Shown: positions 36,091-44,720 of the stretch, piece after piece
Position numbering within the stretch: position 1 is the stretch's first letter
Layout of the letters: each line of letters opens with the position of its first letter
From: Pseudomonas triticifolii
Lineage (GTDB): Bacteria > Pseudomonadota > Gammaproteobacteria > Pseudomonadales > Pseudomonadaceae
Length of the DNA: 64,000 nucleotides
Reading direction: 5' to 3'
Assembly (NCBI RefSeq): GCF_014358015.1
Contig: NZ_JACONV010000003.1
Coordinates: 186,001-250,000 of the forward strand
Program-made: the position numbers and the translations under genes
Notes under the pieces: model-generated
Seen by the model: the letters and a program-made list of their open reading frames with translations, nothing else
What the model was told of the DNA's origin: nothing
The model's database searches: none

Positions 36091-36840
36091 TCACGGCATT
36101 ACATCGCCTGAGTTGGGGCCCAGTGTCTGACCGACAAACAGATTGCCGCCCGGCTCGCTGGCCAGCAGCACCGCAACAGGCGCCACTTCTTCTGCAAGAC
36201 CAAAGCGGCCCAACGGCAGCTCGGCCGCCTTGGCGGTTTTCCAGGCGCTGCTGATGCCAGCCACCAAGGGGGTTTCAATCGGACCGGGCGCGATGGCGTT
36301 GACCAGCACGTTGTCCTTGGCCACTTCCAGCGCCAGGGATTTGGTGAAGCCGATCACACCGGCCTTCGCAGCGGCGTAGTGCGTCAACTCCGCGCCGCCC
36401 TTGATGCCCAGTTGCGAGGCGACGTTGATGATCCGCCCCCAACGCTGCGCCAGCATGTGCGGCAAGGCCCGCTGACTGGTGACGAATACGCTGGTCAGGT
36501 CGACGCGCAGCATGTCGTTCCACATCTCGATGCTCAGGTCGACGCAACGCGCCTGCGTCAGCATGCCTGCGTTGTTGACCAGAATATCGATGCCGCCGAA
36601 CTGCTCGACGCACGCATCGACACTGGCCTGTGCGCCTTCAACGGTCCCGACGTCGGCGACACATTCCTGCACCTGAGCGCCGAGCTTTCGGCATTCCCCG
36701 GCGATCTTCGCCAGGCTGTCAGGATCACGGTCGCCCAGCACCAAACGTGCGCCTTCGGTGGCGTAGGCACGCGCGATGGCAGCGCCTATCCCGCTACCTG
36801 CGCCGGTGATCACGGCGCGTTTGTCTTCGAGTTGTCGCAT
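36091..36840 (-). CDS. SDR-family oxidoreductase
   Basis: NAD(P)-dependent short-chain dehydrogenase of 249 residues. Cofactor motif TGAGSGIG at 12-19, NNAG in the middle, and the active-site YAAAK near 155 after the catalytic serine of NVASQ. ATG 36840 follows AAGGAA by 7 bases and is preferred over 36861. It is the first gene after the REP array in the - strand cluster. Substrate unknown. Confidence 0.85.
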   Translation of the reverse strand: MRQLEDKRAVITGAGSGIGAAIARAYATEGARLVLGDRDPDSLAKIAGECRKLGAQVQECVADVGTVEGAQASVDACVEQFGGIDILVNNAGMLTQARCVDLSIEMWNDMLRVDLTSVFVTSQRALPHMLAQRWGRIINVASQLGIKGGAELTHYAAAKAGVIGFTKSLALEVAKDNVLVNAIAPGPIETPLVAGISSAWKTAKAAELPLGRFGLAEEVAPVAVLLASEPGGNLFVGQTLGPNSGDVMP

Positions 36841-36918
36841 GGTGAATTCCTTACTGATCAACGAAATGAAGCGCGCTCGCTCACATCACACAGGCACCGG
36901 CCGAGTAACCACAGCCCC

Positions 36919-37571
36919 GTGGGAGCGAGCTTGCTCGCGAAAACTATTGCTCGTGCACAACCTCTCGATTGGTCAAACCGGCCCTTTCGCGAGCGAGCTC
37001 GCTCCCACAGGTATTGCATTCAGTCAGCAAGATCGCCTTGTGTTCTGGCAGCGATCAAACCAGGCAACCGGCTGAATAAGCGCAGCCCAGTGGGAGCGAG
37101 CTTGCTCTCGAAGGCCATGTTTCAAGCACAACCTCTCGATTGGTCAAACCGGCCCTTTCGCGAGCGAGCTCGCTCCCACAGGTATTGCATTCAGTCAGCA
37201 AGATCGCCTTGTGTTCTGGCAGCGATCAAACCAGGCAACCGGCTGAATCAGCGCAGCCACGTGGGAGCGAGCTTGCTCGCGAAAACTATTGCTCGTGCAC
37301 AACCTCTCGATTGGTCAAACCGGCCCTTTCGCGAGCAAGCTCGCTCCCGCAGGTGTTGCAGTCAGTCAGCAAGATCGCCTTGTGTTCTGGCAGCGATCAA
37401 ACCAGGCAACCGGCTGAATCAGCGCAGCCCAGTGGAAGCGAGCTTGCTCGCGAAGGCCATGTTTCAAGCACAGCCTCTCGATTGGACGGACCGGCCCTTT
37501 CGCGAGCGAGCTCGCTCCCACAGGTATTGCAGTCAGCAAGATCGCCTTGTGTTCTGGCAGCGATCAAACGG
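36919..37571. repeat. Four-copy array of a 171-bp REP-doublet unit
   Basis: The unit begins at 36919, 37090, 37261 and 37432, an exact 171-bp period; the last copy is slightly shortened. Each unit has a REP (GTGGGAGCGAGCTTGCTCGCG type), a 40-base spacer, an inverted REP (CGCGAGCGAGCTCGCTCCCAC type) and a tail with CAGCAAGATCGCCTTGTGTTC. Units 1 and 3 have AAACTATTGCTCGTGC after the first REP; units 2 and 4 have AGGCCATGTTTCAAGC. It splits the - strand cluster between the two SDR genes. No gene is seen in 36841-37572. Confidence 0.92.
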
Positions 37572-37572
37572 A

Positions 37573-38334
37573 TCACTCTGGCCAGCGCACGGTCAGGCCG
37601 CCGTCGATCACGATGCTTTGCCCGGTCAGGTAGCTGGCCTCGTCACTGCACAGAAACCGCACCAGCGATGCCACTTCATCCGCCCGCCCGACTCGCCCGA
37701 GCGGGATGGCTCTGGCGGCCTGTTTCAGGCCTTCCGGGCCCAGCGAGTTTTTGCTGTCCAGCGACTGCGGCGTCTCGATCAGGCCCGGAATCACGGCATT
37801 ACAGCGGATGCCTTTCGGCGCCAACTCAACCGCCAACGAACGGCACAGACCCGGCACACCCGCCTTGGCTGCGGCGTAATGCGAATGGTCCTGCCAGCCA
37901 TATACGCCACCGGCAATCGATGAGATCGCCACCAGCGCGCCGCCCTCAGCCATGTGTCTGGCAGCGGCGCGAAAAGTGCGCATAACGCCGGTCAGGTCCA
38001 CGTCGAGCATTTCATTCCAGCGCTCGTCGGTCATGTCCAGCAGCGGCGCACGACGCAGCAAGCCTGCGTTGGCCACCGCGTAATCGATCCGGCCAAAGGC
38101 GTCCAGCGCCTTACTTGCCAGGTCGTCCACCGATTCGGTGCTCGTTACATCAAGCGGCAGCATCAGGCATTCGCCGCCCGCCTCTTCCACCAGCCGACGG
38201 GTTTCATCCGGGTCGTGGGGGTCAGCCGGGTAAAACCCGCCCGCCACTGCCACACCCTGCCGGGCAAACGCCAAGGCCAGGGCCTGACCGATGCCGCTGG
38301 CGGCACCGGTGACCAGTGCAACTTTACGTGTCAT
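37573..38334 (-). CDS. SDR-family oxidoreductase
   Basis: Second short-chain dehydrogenase of the cluster, 253 residues. Cofactor motif TGAASGIG at 9-16, ANAG, catalytic serine in [16 protein letters not shown] (about 160), and C-terminal [12 protein letters not shown]. It is not closely related to the SDR at 36091. Ten bases separate it from the MFS gene upstream. Substrate unknown. Confidence 0.85.
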   Translation of the reverse strand: MTRKVALVTGAASGIGQALALAFARQGVAVAGGFYPADPHDPDETRRLVEEAGGECLMLPLDVTSTESVDDLASKALDAFGRIDYAVANAGLLRRAPLLDMTDERWNEMLDVDLTGVMRTFRAAARHMAEGGALVAISSIAGGVYGWQDHSHYAAAKAGVPGLCRSLAVELAPKGIRCNAVIPGLIETPQSLDSKNSLGPEGLKQAARAIPLGRVGRADEVASLVRFLCSDEASYLTGQSIVIDGGLTVRWPE

Positions 38335-38344
38335 ATCGCACTCC

Positions 38345-39685
38345 TCATTTAACGGTTTCAGGACGCACGTGGCGAGCAGCGAACATCAGCGCGCCAGACA
38401 GGAAGCAAGGCAGCGCACCGAAGTACAACGCCGAGGTCTGCCAGTCGCCGCCTGCGCTCAGCACCGATGTGGCGCCGAAGCCAGCCACTACTGCGCCGAT
38501 CGGACCCATGGCATGGATGATCGCGCCGCCGGTGGCGCGGATGCTGGTAGGAAAGCTCTCACTGATGAAAAACAGCGCGGCCGAGTAAGGCCCGATCAGA
38601 AAGAACAGACCCAGGCTGTACAGCCCGACGACCATCGGCATGTTGCTCGGCCCGTAAAGCATGCCCGCAAAGGCCAGACCGCCCAGCATCCAGCCCAGAC
38701 CGATTACGTTGCGACGGCCGATCTTGTCGCCCATCCAGCCATGGGTCAGGTAACCGCAATAGCCCACCAGGTTGGACAGCACCAGAATGATCAGCGAGTT
38801 CTCGAACGAGATGTGATGCACGCTGACGATCACCGTGGTGCCCAAGACGCTGAACACCTGAATCGCTGCCCAATTGAGCAGAATGGCTGCGCCTATCACC
38901 AGCGTTGCGCGCAGCGAGGTGCCACGAAATGCAGCGCCGATACCCGCCTTGCTGTGTTCGTCGTAATCCACGCCGTAGGTGTGCGCCACAGCCTGTGCCT
39001 GACTCACATCCCCCTTCTTGCGCAGTTGTGTGATGCGCTGATGGATCTGGAACTGCGGGCTCTCTTTGAGCTTGCGCGCCATGATTGCGATGACGATGGC
39101 CGGAATGGCCGCAAACACAAAGCAGCCCTGCCAGCCGATGATCGGCAACAGCACCGCGGTGAGCCCCGCTGCAATCAGCGCACCCACCGGCCAGCCGCCC
39201 TGCACCAGGCTGTAGATGAAGCCACGGCGTTTGGCCAGACGCGGATCGTCGGACGCCGCATAGATTTCACTCAGATAAGTCGCATTGACGGTTTCTTCCG
39301 CATACCCCAGACCGCCCAGCGAGCGGATCAGGATCAACGGCGACTTGCCCCACGATCCGCCAATGGCCGTGAGCGCCGAACAGATGGCCGACCCGCTCAC
39401 AGTAAACATGATCCCGACGCGCCGTCCCAGGCGATCCACCAGCGGGCCGATGGCCAGTGCCACCACCGCCGTACCGACCGCGACCCAGGTCGCGATTTCG
39501 GCCTGCTCCACTTCACTCCAGGAAAAATGCCGCCCGATCTCGGGCAGCAAGGTGCCGAACAGAATGAAGTCGTATACCGCAAACACCCACGCAAAAAAGG
39601 CTATCCATGTGGCGAAGCGCACTTGCTCCGGCGTCAACTGCTCTGGCTTCCAGCCGGTCAGGTCAAGCTTGTTGTAGATGGACAT
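38345..39685 (-). CDS. MFS transporter
   Basis: Inner-membrane major facilitator of 446 residues with about twelve spans. It shows the loop motif [13 protein letters not shown] after span 2 and [13 protein letters not shown] after span 8, and a long central loop (about 205-255). Being between hydrolase and dehydrogenase genes, it probably imports the substrate of the cluster. The exact substrate cannot be read from sequence. Confidence 0.85.
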   Translation of the reverse strand: MSIYNKLDLTGWKPEQLTPEQVRFATWIAFFAWVFAVYDFILFGTLLPEIGRHFSWSEVEQAEIATWVAVGTAVVALAIGPLVDRLGRRVGIMFTVSGSAICSALTAIGGSWGKSPLILIRSLGGLGYAEETVNATYLSEIYAASDDPRLAKRRGFIYSLVQGGWPVGALIAAGLTAVLLPIIGWQGCFVFAAIPAIVIAIMARKLKESPQFQIHQRITQLRKKGDVSQAQAVAHTYGVDYDEHSKAGIGAAFRGTSLRATLVIGAAILLNWAAIQVFSVLGTTVIVSVHHISFENSLIILVLSNLVGYCGYLTHGWMGDKIGRRNVIGLGWMLGGLAFAGMLYGPSNMPMVVGLYSLGLFFLIGPYSAALFFISESFPTSIRATGGAIIHAMGPIGAVVAGFGATSVLSAGGDWQTSALYFGALPCFLSGALMFAARHVRPETVK

Positions 39686-39712
39686 GAGTGATGCCTCGGA
39701 CAGGGCTATGAA

Positions 39713-40594
39713 TCAACGGTTACGTGGGTTGCGACGCACGAAGTCGTCGGCGATCTCATCGAAGGTGACGAACTTGACGCCCGCGTGACTCTGGATGTGC
39801 TCGATCAGGCGCTCCAGCATCAGCAACACCTGTGGGCGTCCGGATACATCGGGGTGAATGGTCATGGTGAACACTGCGTGTTCATGCTCGCGGTAGACCC
39901 AGTCGAACTGGTCCCGCCACATTTCTTCCAGGTGACGCGGGTTGACGAAGCCGTGGCTGTTGGGCGCTTTCTTGATGAACATCATCGGCGGCAGGTCATC
40001 CAGGTACCAGTTGGCCGGAATCTCCACCAGATCGGTCTCTTCGCCACGCACCAGCGGCTTCATCCAGGTGTCCGGGTGCTGGCTGTAATCGATCTTGGTC
40101 CACTTGTCGCCCACACGAACGTAGTACGGATGAAAGTCGTTGTGCATCAGGCTGTGGTCGTACTTGATGCCTTTCTTGAGCAACAGCTCGTTAGTGACGT
40201 TGCTGAACTCCCACCACGGCGCGACGTAGCCTGTGGGGCGCTTGCCGGTCATTTGCGTGATCAGCTCGATTGACTTGTCGAGGACGATTTCTTCCTGCTC
40301 AGGCGTCATCGCAATCGGGTTTTCATGGCTGTAGCCATGCACGCCGATCTCGTGGCCCGCATCGGCCACGGCTTTCATCTGCTCAGGGAAGGTTTCCATG
40401 GAGTGACCCGGAATGAACCAGGTGGTGCGCAGCCCGTAACGCTCGAACAGCTTGAGCAAACGCGGTGCACCGACTTCGCCCGCGAACAGGCCGCGTGAGA
40501 TATCGTCAGGCGAATCCTCACCGCCGTAAGAGCCCAGCCAGCCTGCGACCGCATCCACATCTACGCCAAACGCACACAGAATTTCTTTAGCCAT
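39713..40594 (-). CDS. Cyclic imide hydrolase (imidase) / HpPgdA-like polysaccharide deacetylase
   Basis: A 293-residue NodB-fold metal hydrolase. Its sequence follows the HpPgdA/imidase subgroup closely ([40 protein letters not shown]). Metal ligands are likely D14, H86 and H90. Helicobacter PgdA acts on peptidoglycan, whereas the Pseudomonas putida imidase of this subgroup opens cyclic imides to half-amides. The amidase next door, a permease and a dedicated GntR regulator favour the imidase role. There is no signal peptide, which also argues against wall deacetylation. GGAG lies 8 bases before the ATG. Confidence 0.8.
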   Translation of the reverse strand: MAKEILCAFGVDVDAVAGWLGSYGGEDSPDDISRGLFAGEVGAPRLLKLFERYGLRTTWFIPGHSMETFPEQMKAVADAGHEIGVHGYSHENPIAMTPEQEEIVLDKSIELITQMTGKRPTGYVAPWWEFSNVTNELLLKKGIKYDHSLMHNDFHPYYVRVGDKWTKIDYSQHPDTWMKPLVRGEETDLVEIPANWYLDDLPPMMFIKKAPNSHGFVNPRHLEEMWRDQFDWVYREHEHAVFTMTIHPDVSGRPQVLLMLERLIEHIQSHAGVKFVTFDEIADDFVRRNPRNR

Positions 40595-40680
40595 TGTTGT
40601 TTCTCCGCGGGTTGATCAGACCGGTTTCACGCATCGAACGCGGACGCCGGTCAGCCATTGATAGGGGGTTCAAGGAATGT

Positions 40681-42060
40681 TCAAGGGATTGCCATCAGCG
40701 CTTCCAACGCCAGAGCCGCGCGCAGCAGCCGTGCGTCCTCGCCTGCCGGGGCACTGAGCAACAGGCCAGTGGGCAAGCCGCAGGTATCAGTGCCGCTGGG
40801 CAATGACACGCCAGGCATGTTCAGCAAGCTGCCAGGCATGGTCAGGCGCAGCGTGGCGAGGTTGGTCTGAATGAACAGCTCGTCGTCGCCCAGCAAGGGT
40901 GCAAGGGGCGGCGCGACGTGGGCGACGCTGGGGGTTATGAGCAGTGCGCCGTCCAGTTCATGGGTCAATTGTTCCTGCAAGCGCTCGCGGGTGGCGTACA
41001 AATGAATCAGCTGACTGGCAGGCATGTGCCGCGCAGCCTCAAGGCGCTTGCGCACCCGTGGGTCGAGCTGACTGGCCGCGTCGCTGTCGAGCAACGGCTG
41101 ATGCAGGGCGAACGCTTCGGCCGCGCCCAGCCAGCCGCTGTGCTGGATCAGGCGCAGGGTGGCTTGAAAGGCCTCGCAAGGGCGCACCTCGACCAGCGCG
41201 CCGCTGACGCGAAAAGCCTCGACGGCGCGCAGCAGGTTGTCGCGAACAGCGGGCTCGACACGGGCGTCATCCAGCACCGCCTGATCGACGATGAAACGCT
41301 GCCCGGCCAGGCTGCGCGGTACTTGCGACGTCGTCTTGCTGCGCGCACATAGCAGGTCGTCGATCACCACTGCATCACGAACGCTGCGGGTCAGCGGCCC
41401 GACACTGTCGAGGGTCAGCGCCAGCGGGAACACACCATCACGACTGTAGCGGCGGCTGGTGCTGCGATAGCCCACCAGGCCATTGAATGCTGCGGGAATG
41501 CGAATCGAGCCGGCCGTGTCGGTGCCCATCGCAATCGGTACGATGCCGGCAGCAACTGCAACCCCCGAGCCTGAGGACGAGCCACCAGGAATGCGTGGCG
41601 AGTCATCGCTCGATGGATTGACCGGCGTGCCGAAATGCGGATTCAGGCCGAGCCCGGAATAGGCGAACTCACTAAGGTTGGTCTTGCCCAGGCTGACCAT
41701 GCCGGAGCGGGCCAGCAGGCCGACAACCGGCGCGTCCAGCCAGGCGGCCGACACCTGTCGACGGGTCGCAGAACCTGCCGTGGTCACGGATCCGGCGACA
41801 TCGAACAAATCCTTCCAGGCAATGGGAACGCCATCGAACGCGCCGAGCGGCTGTCCCTGTTTCCAGCGGACGGCCGACGCTTCGGCCTCACGGCGGGCGC
41901 GCTCCTCGCTCATTGAAATGAACACGTGATCAACCTGACGGGCTCGGTACAGCGCCTGCTCCAAAGCCTGCACGGGGTCAGTACGACCTTGGGCGAAGTC
42001 CTCGGCCAGTGCGCAGGCATCAGGCGGGAGTGCGTTGGCAGCGGTATCCATCATCGACAT
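40681..42060 (-). CDS. Amidase-signature family amidase
   Basis: A 459-residue amidohydrolase with the Ser-cisSer-Lys triad: K83 in PIAWKD, S161 in GGSSSGSG and nucleophile S185 in TDTAGSIR. It likely cleaves the half-amide formed by the imidase to a dicarboxylic acid and ammonia; this is inferred from context. It is the first gene of the - strand cluster and starts next to a GntR-type operator. Confidence 0.88.
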   Translation of the reverse strand: MSMMDTAANALPPDACALAEDFAQGRTDPVQALEQALYRARQVDHVFISMSEERARREAEASAVRWKQGQPLGAFDGVPIAWKDLFDVAGSVTTAGSATRRQVSAAWLDAPVVGLLARSGMVSLGKTNLSEFAYSGLGLNPHFGTPVNPSSDDSPRIPGGSSSGSGVAVAAGIVPIAMGTDTAGSIRIPAAFNGLVGYRSTSRRYSRDGVFPLALTLDSVGPLTRSVRDAVVIDDLLCARSKTTSQVPRSLAGQRFIVDQAVLDDARVEPAVRDNLLRAVEAFRVSGALVEVRPCEAFQATLRLIQHSGWLGAAEAFALHQPLLDSDAASQLDPRVRKRLEAARHMPASQLIHLYATRERLQEQLTHELDGALLITPSVAHVAPPLAPLLGDDELFIQTNLATLRLTMPGSLLNMPGVSLPSGTDTCGLPTGLLLSAPAGEDARLLRAALALEALMAIP

Positions 42061-42073
42061 GGCGGACTCTTAA

Positions 42074-42102
42074 AAATGTACTTATTAATAAAATGTACAT
42101 TT
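42074..42102. promoter_or_regulatory. GntR operator before the amidase gene
   Basis: AATGTAC and GTACATTT flank an A/T centre (TTATTAATAAAAT), forming an inverted repeat 14 bases before the amidase start. A near-copy lies at 42265. The pair flanks the divergent promoters. Confidence 0.7.
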
Positions 42103-42264
42103 AACAGAGGCAGAATCCGTGCCAATCTCTGGCTCTACGCCCTTTGACACAACAGCTCACCAAGACTGAATGCGCCAAAACCATTGGATTAGAACCCTTG
42201 CCAAGGCTTGACGAGGGGCAAAATCAGGACAAGTGAAGCGTTTGGTCGGCGGTCATAATGAAAT

Positions 42265-42292
42265 AATGTATCTTTTATAAAAGGTACATTTT
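42265..42292. promoter_or_regulatory. GntR operator before the regulator gene
   Basis: AATGTA...GTACATTT with the A/T centre TCTTTTATAAAAG. It aligns with the site at 42074 with one base gap. It argues against translation starting at the GTG two bases further on. Confidence 0.7.
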
Positions 42293-42404
42293 AGTGCAGA
42301 TAGGTAACGGTGGCCCTATGAGTGAGCGTGCGGATGTACCTCAAGGTGACAGTGGCGCATCTGTGCGAGAATCGTTCGTCAACCGCCAGAAGTGTAAGAA
42401 AACG

Positions 42405-43397
42405 ATGTCAGATGAGGACACGCGCACCGCCTCGCGCTACGCCACGATCCGTGAAGTGTTACGCAACGCCATCCTCACGGGTGCGGCCGCCAATGGACTG
42501 GTGCTGCTCGAAGCACCGCTGGCAGAGCTGTTCGGCACCAGCCGCGTGCCGGTGCGCAAGGCGCTCAATCTGCTGCACGACGAAGGGCTGATCAGCCGCT
42601 TCGACGGGCGCGGCTATCTGGTCAACCCCGAAGGCAGCACTGTCGAACCCTTGCGTCTGAGCCTGAGCCACAAGCAGTTCGGGCTGGACAGCAGTGAAGA
42701 GCTGGTCGACACCCGGCCGCTGGGTGAGCGTATTCATGATGAGATTGGCGCAGCGCTGTCGGCGTGCATCGCATTCGGTCATTACCGTCTGGATGAACAG
42801 AGCGCGGCCGAGCATTTCGGGGTCAGCCGCGCCGTGGTTCGTGAAGCGCTGATGCGCTTGCGTGATCGCGGACTGGTGGAGAAAGAACCCTACTCCCAAT
42901 GGCTGGCCGGGCCGCTGACAGCACGTGAAGTGACGGATGATTACGAACTGCGCGCCTGCCTTGAGCCAGAAGCCTTGCGCCAGACCGCACCGAACCTGAG
43001 CCGCGAACACCTGGAAGCCATGCTGGCCCGAGTCATCGAGGCGCAGCAGGCTGAAAGCTGCAGCCTGGAACAGATCGAACGGCTTGAGGACGATCTGCAC
43101 CAGCAATGCCTGGCAGGCCTGCAGAATCGCAAGATCGCGACCCTGATCAGCCAGGCGCAGAGCCCGATGATCATCAACCGGATCTTTTACAAGTTGCTGA
43201 GCATCGGTGCGGACGAGGCGATGCTCGCTGAACACAGGATGATCCTCGAACTGCTCCTGCACGGCGCGTTCGACGCCGCCGCGCTCAACCTGAAAGAACA
43301 CCTGCACCGCGCCCGCCAACGCATGCTTCAGCGTCTGAAAGTGTTGTCGGTGCTGCCTGAGCAGGAAGTGCCGGAGTATCTGACGCGGCTGAGTTGA
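42405..43397 (+). CDS. GntR-family regulator with two winged helices and an FCD domain
   Basis: A regulator of about 330 residues. Unusually it has two GntR-type helix-turn-helix domains in tandem: one near 10-70 (APLAELFGTSRVPVRKALNLLHDEGLISR) and one near 105-165 (QSAAEHFGVSRAVVREALMRLRDRGLVEK), followed by a helical FCD ligand domain. Starts at 42318 and 42405 are possible; neither has a strong ribosome site, and 42405 gives the family-like N-terminus. Divergent from the amidase cluster, it probably represses it through the two operators until the substrate appears. Confidence 0.82.
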   Translation: MSDEDTRTASRYATIREVLRNAILTGAAANGLVLLEAPLAELFGTSRVPVRKALNLLHDEGLISRFDGRGYLVNPEGSTVEPLRLSLSHKQFGLDSSEELVDTRPLGERIHDEIGAALSACIAFGHYRLDEQSAAEHFGVSRAVVREALMRLRDRGLVEKEPYSQWLAGPLTAREVTDDYELRACLEPEALRQTAPNLSREHLEAMLARVIEAQQAESCSLEQIERLEDDLHQQCLAGLQNRKIATLISQAQSPMIINRIFYKLLSIGADEAMLAEHRMILELLLHGAFDAAALNLKEHLHRARQRMLQRLKVLSVLPEQEVPEYLTRLS

Positions 43398-43431
43398 TCC
43401 GTTACGTCGGTCCCGCCCTGTTCTGCTCGTA

Positions 43432-43854
43432 CTACTTGTCGATCACTTCCCCACGCAACGCAGCCAGCCGTGCGATGAAGCGGTTTTGTACGGGCACCGG
43501 GATTTTCTCGGTGTCCATGGCGGCGATCAGGTCTTCGACCAATGCGTTGAAGTCGCTGGGGCTCAGGTTCTGCCCCTTATGCGATTCGGCCAGGCTGTCG
43601 CCGGTGTAGGTGCAGGGGCCGTCTGCCACTGCGCAGAACTTATCGACCAGCCGGTCGCGCAGCAGCACGATATTGACCCGCCTGAAACGTTCGACGATAC
43701 GCTCGTCCTTGGCAACATTGAGCAGCATGCCCTCGACGATGCGCTGGATACCGGCTCGCTGGCCGAGGTCTTGATAAAGACGATCATCCTTGGCCGGTTG
43801 TTGTGCGCAACCCACCAGCAATGCCAGCGTCAGGCACATCAGCAAGCGCATCAT
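43432..43854 (-). CDS. Lipoprotein group 1 truncated haemoglobin
   Basis: A 140-residue globin with an N-terminal lipobox LLVGC (C16; next residue A17 suggests the outer membrane). Globin features are LYQDLGQRAGIQRIVEGML, VERFRRV and the proximal histidine H92 in ESHKGQNLS. Placing a globin on the periplasmic side is unusual; most are cytoplasmic. It would bind O2 or NO. It overlaps the DUF3034 gene by one base and ends the operon that starts at 47746. Confidence 0.85.
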   Translation of the reverse strand: MMRLLMCLTLALLVGCAQQPAKDDRLYQDLGQRAGIQRIVEGMLLNVAKDERIVERFRRVNIVLLRDRLVDKFCAVADGPCTYTGDSLAESHKGQNLSPSDFNALVEDLIAAMDTEKIPVPVQNRFIARLAALRGEVIDK

Positions 43855-44717
43855 CAGAAACTCCCCTGAACAGACAGATAGGTGCCGTTCTGGTTGTCCA
43901 GCGTGGCGATTTCCCCCAGGCGTGCGTAGGCCAGCACGAAGGAAAGATGCTTGTTGGGGAAGTACCCCACGAACACGTCGGCCCAGTCGCTTTCGCCGGC
44001 AAACGACAGGTTGTCGGGCTTCTCGCGGTATTCCACGCCCATGGCCCAGCGCGGGTTGAACAGCACGGCCACCGAGCCTTCCTTGAGCAAGCTGCGCGTG
44101 TCGCGTCGATCCCCGCCAAAACCCAGCAGACCGGTTTCGTTGGCACGGCTGTAGCGCACGCCGCCGTTGACCACCACGTTGTAACCAAACGCCGCGCCCA
44201 TGAACAGGCGGCTGGCGGTCAGGTAACCTTCCACATCGGAATCGCGCTGTGCGCCGACAAGGCTCGGAATCAGGAAATCGTTCTGGTGCTTGTACTGCAC
44301 GCCCAGCGATACCTGCGGCAGGCTGTCGTAGATCAGATCACCGAACAGCCGCACCTTGACGCCAAACACGTCCTGACTGAGGTTGTCATCCGGCAGACTC
44401 AGCCGGTGTTGCAAGGTGCTGATATCGAAACGTTGATGCGCGTAAGACAACTCCACACGGTTGCCATAAGCAAAGGCGACACCTGCTACGTCCAGGTTGT
44501 AGTCGGGCAGGTTGACGTGGGTGGCGAACGCTGTAGCGCCCCATTCACCCTGCTCGCTGTAGCCCGTGATCACCGCCCAGGGTGTAATGCCGCCGCCCGC
44601 GCTGCCCTCAATGTTGCTGGCACCGCCGGTTGCAATCAGACGACCATTATCGGCCAGGGCAAGGGACGCCACGGAGCCCAACAGACAACCCAACAGCAGC
44701 GGTAATTTATAGTGCAT
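43854..44717 (-). CDS. DUF3034 family outer-membrane-like protein
   Basis: A 287-residue protein with a signal peptide (LLLGCLLGSVASLALA, cleavage near 22). A beta-strand pattern ends in YLSVQGSF, as in outer-membrane barrels. The segment GGASNIEGSAGGGITPWAVITGYS is typical of DUF3034. Function unknown. It lies between the c-di-GMP sensor gene and the globin gene, so it is probably part of the same system. Confidence 0.82.
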   Translation of the reverse strand: MHYKLPLLLGCLLGSVASLALADNGRLIATGGASNIEGSAGGGITPWAVITGYSEQGEWGATAFATHVNLPDYNLDVAGVAFAYGNRVELSYAHQRFDISTLQHRLSLPDDNLSQDVFGVKVRLFGDLIYDSLPQVSLGVQYKHQNDFLIPSLVGAQRDSDVEGYLTASRLFMGAAFGYNVVVNGGVRYSRANETGLLGFGGDRRDTRSLLKEGSVAVLFNPRWAMGVEYREKPDNLSFAGESDWADVFVGYFPNKHLSFVLAYARLGEIATLDNQNGTYLSVQGSF

Positions 44718-44720
44718 GGC

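Noticed and set aside
36919-37571. Regularly spaced repeats considered as a CRISPR array
   Set aside because: The repeat unit is 171 bp with inverted REP cores, the spacers are themselves repeated, and no cas gene is nearby.
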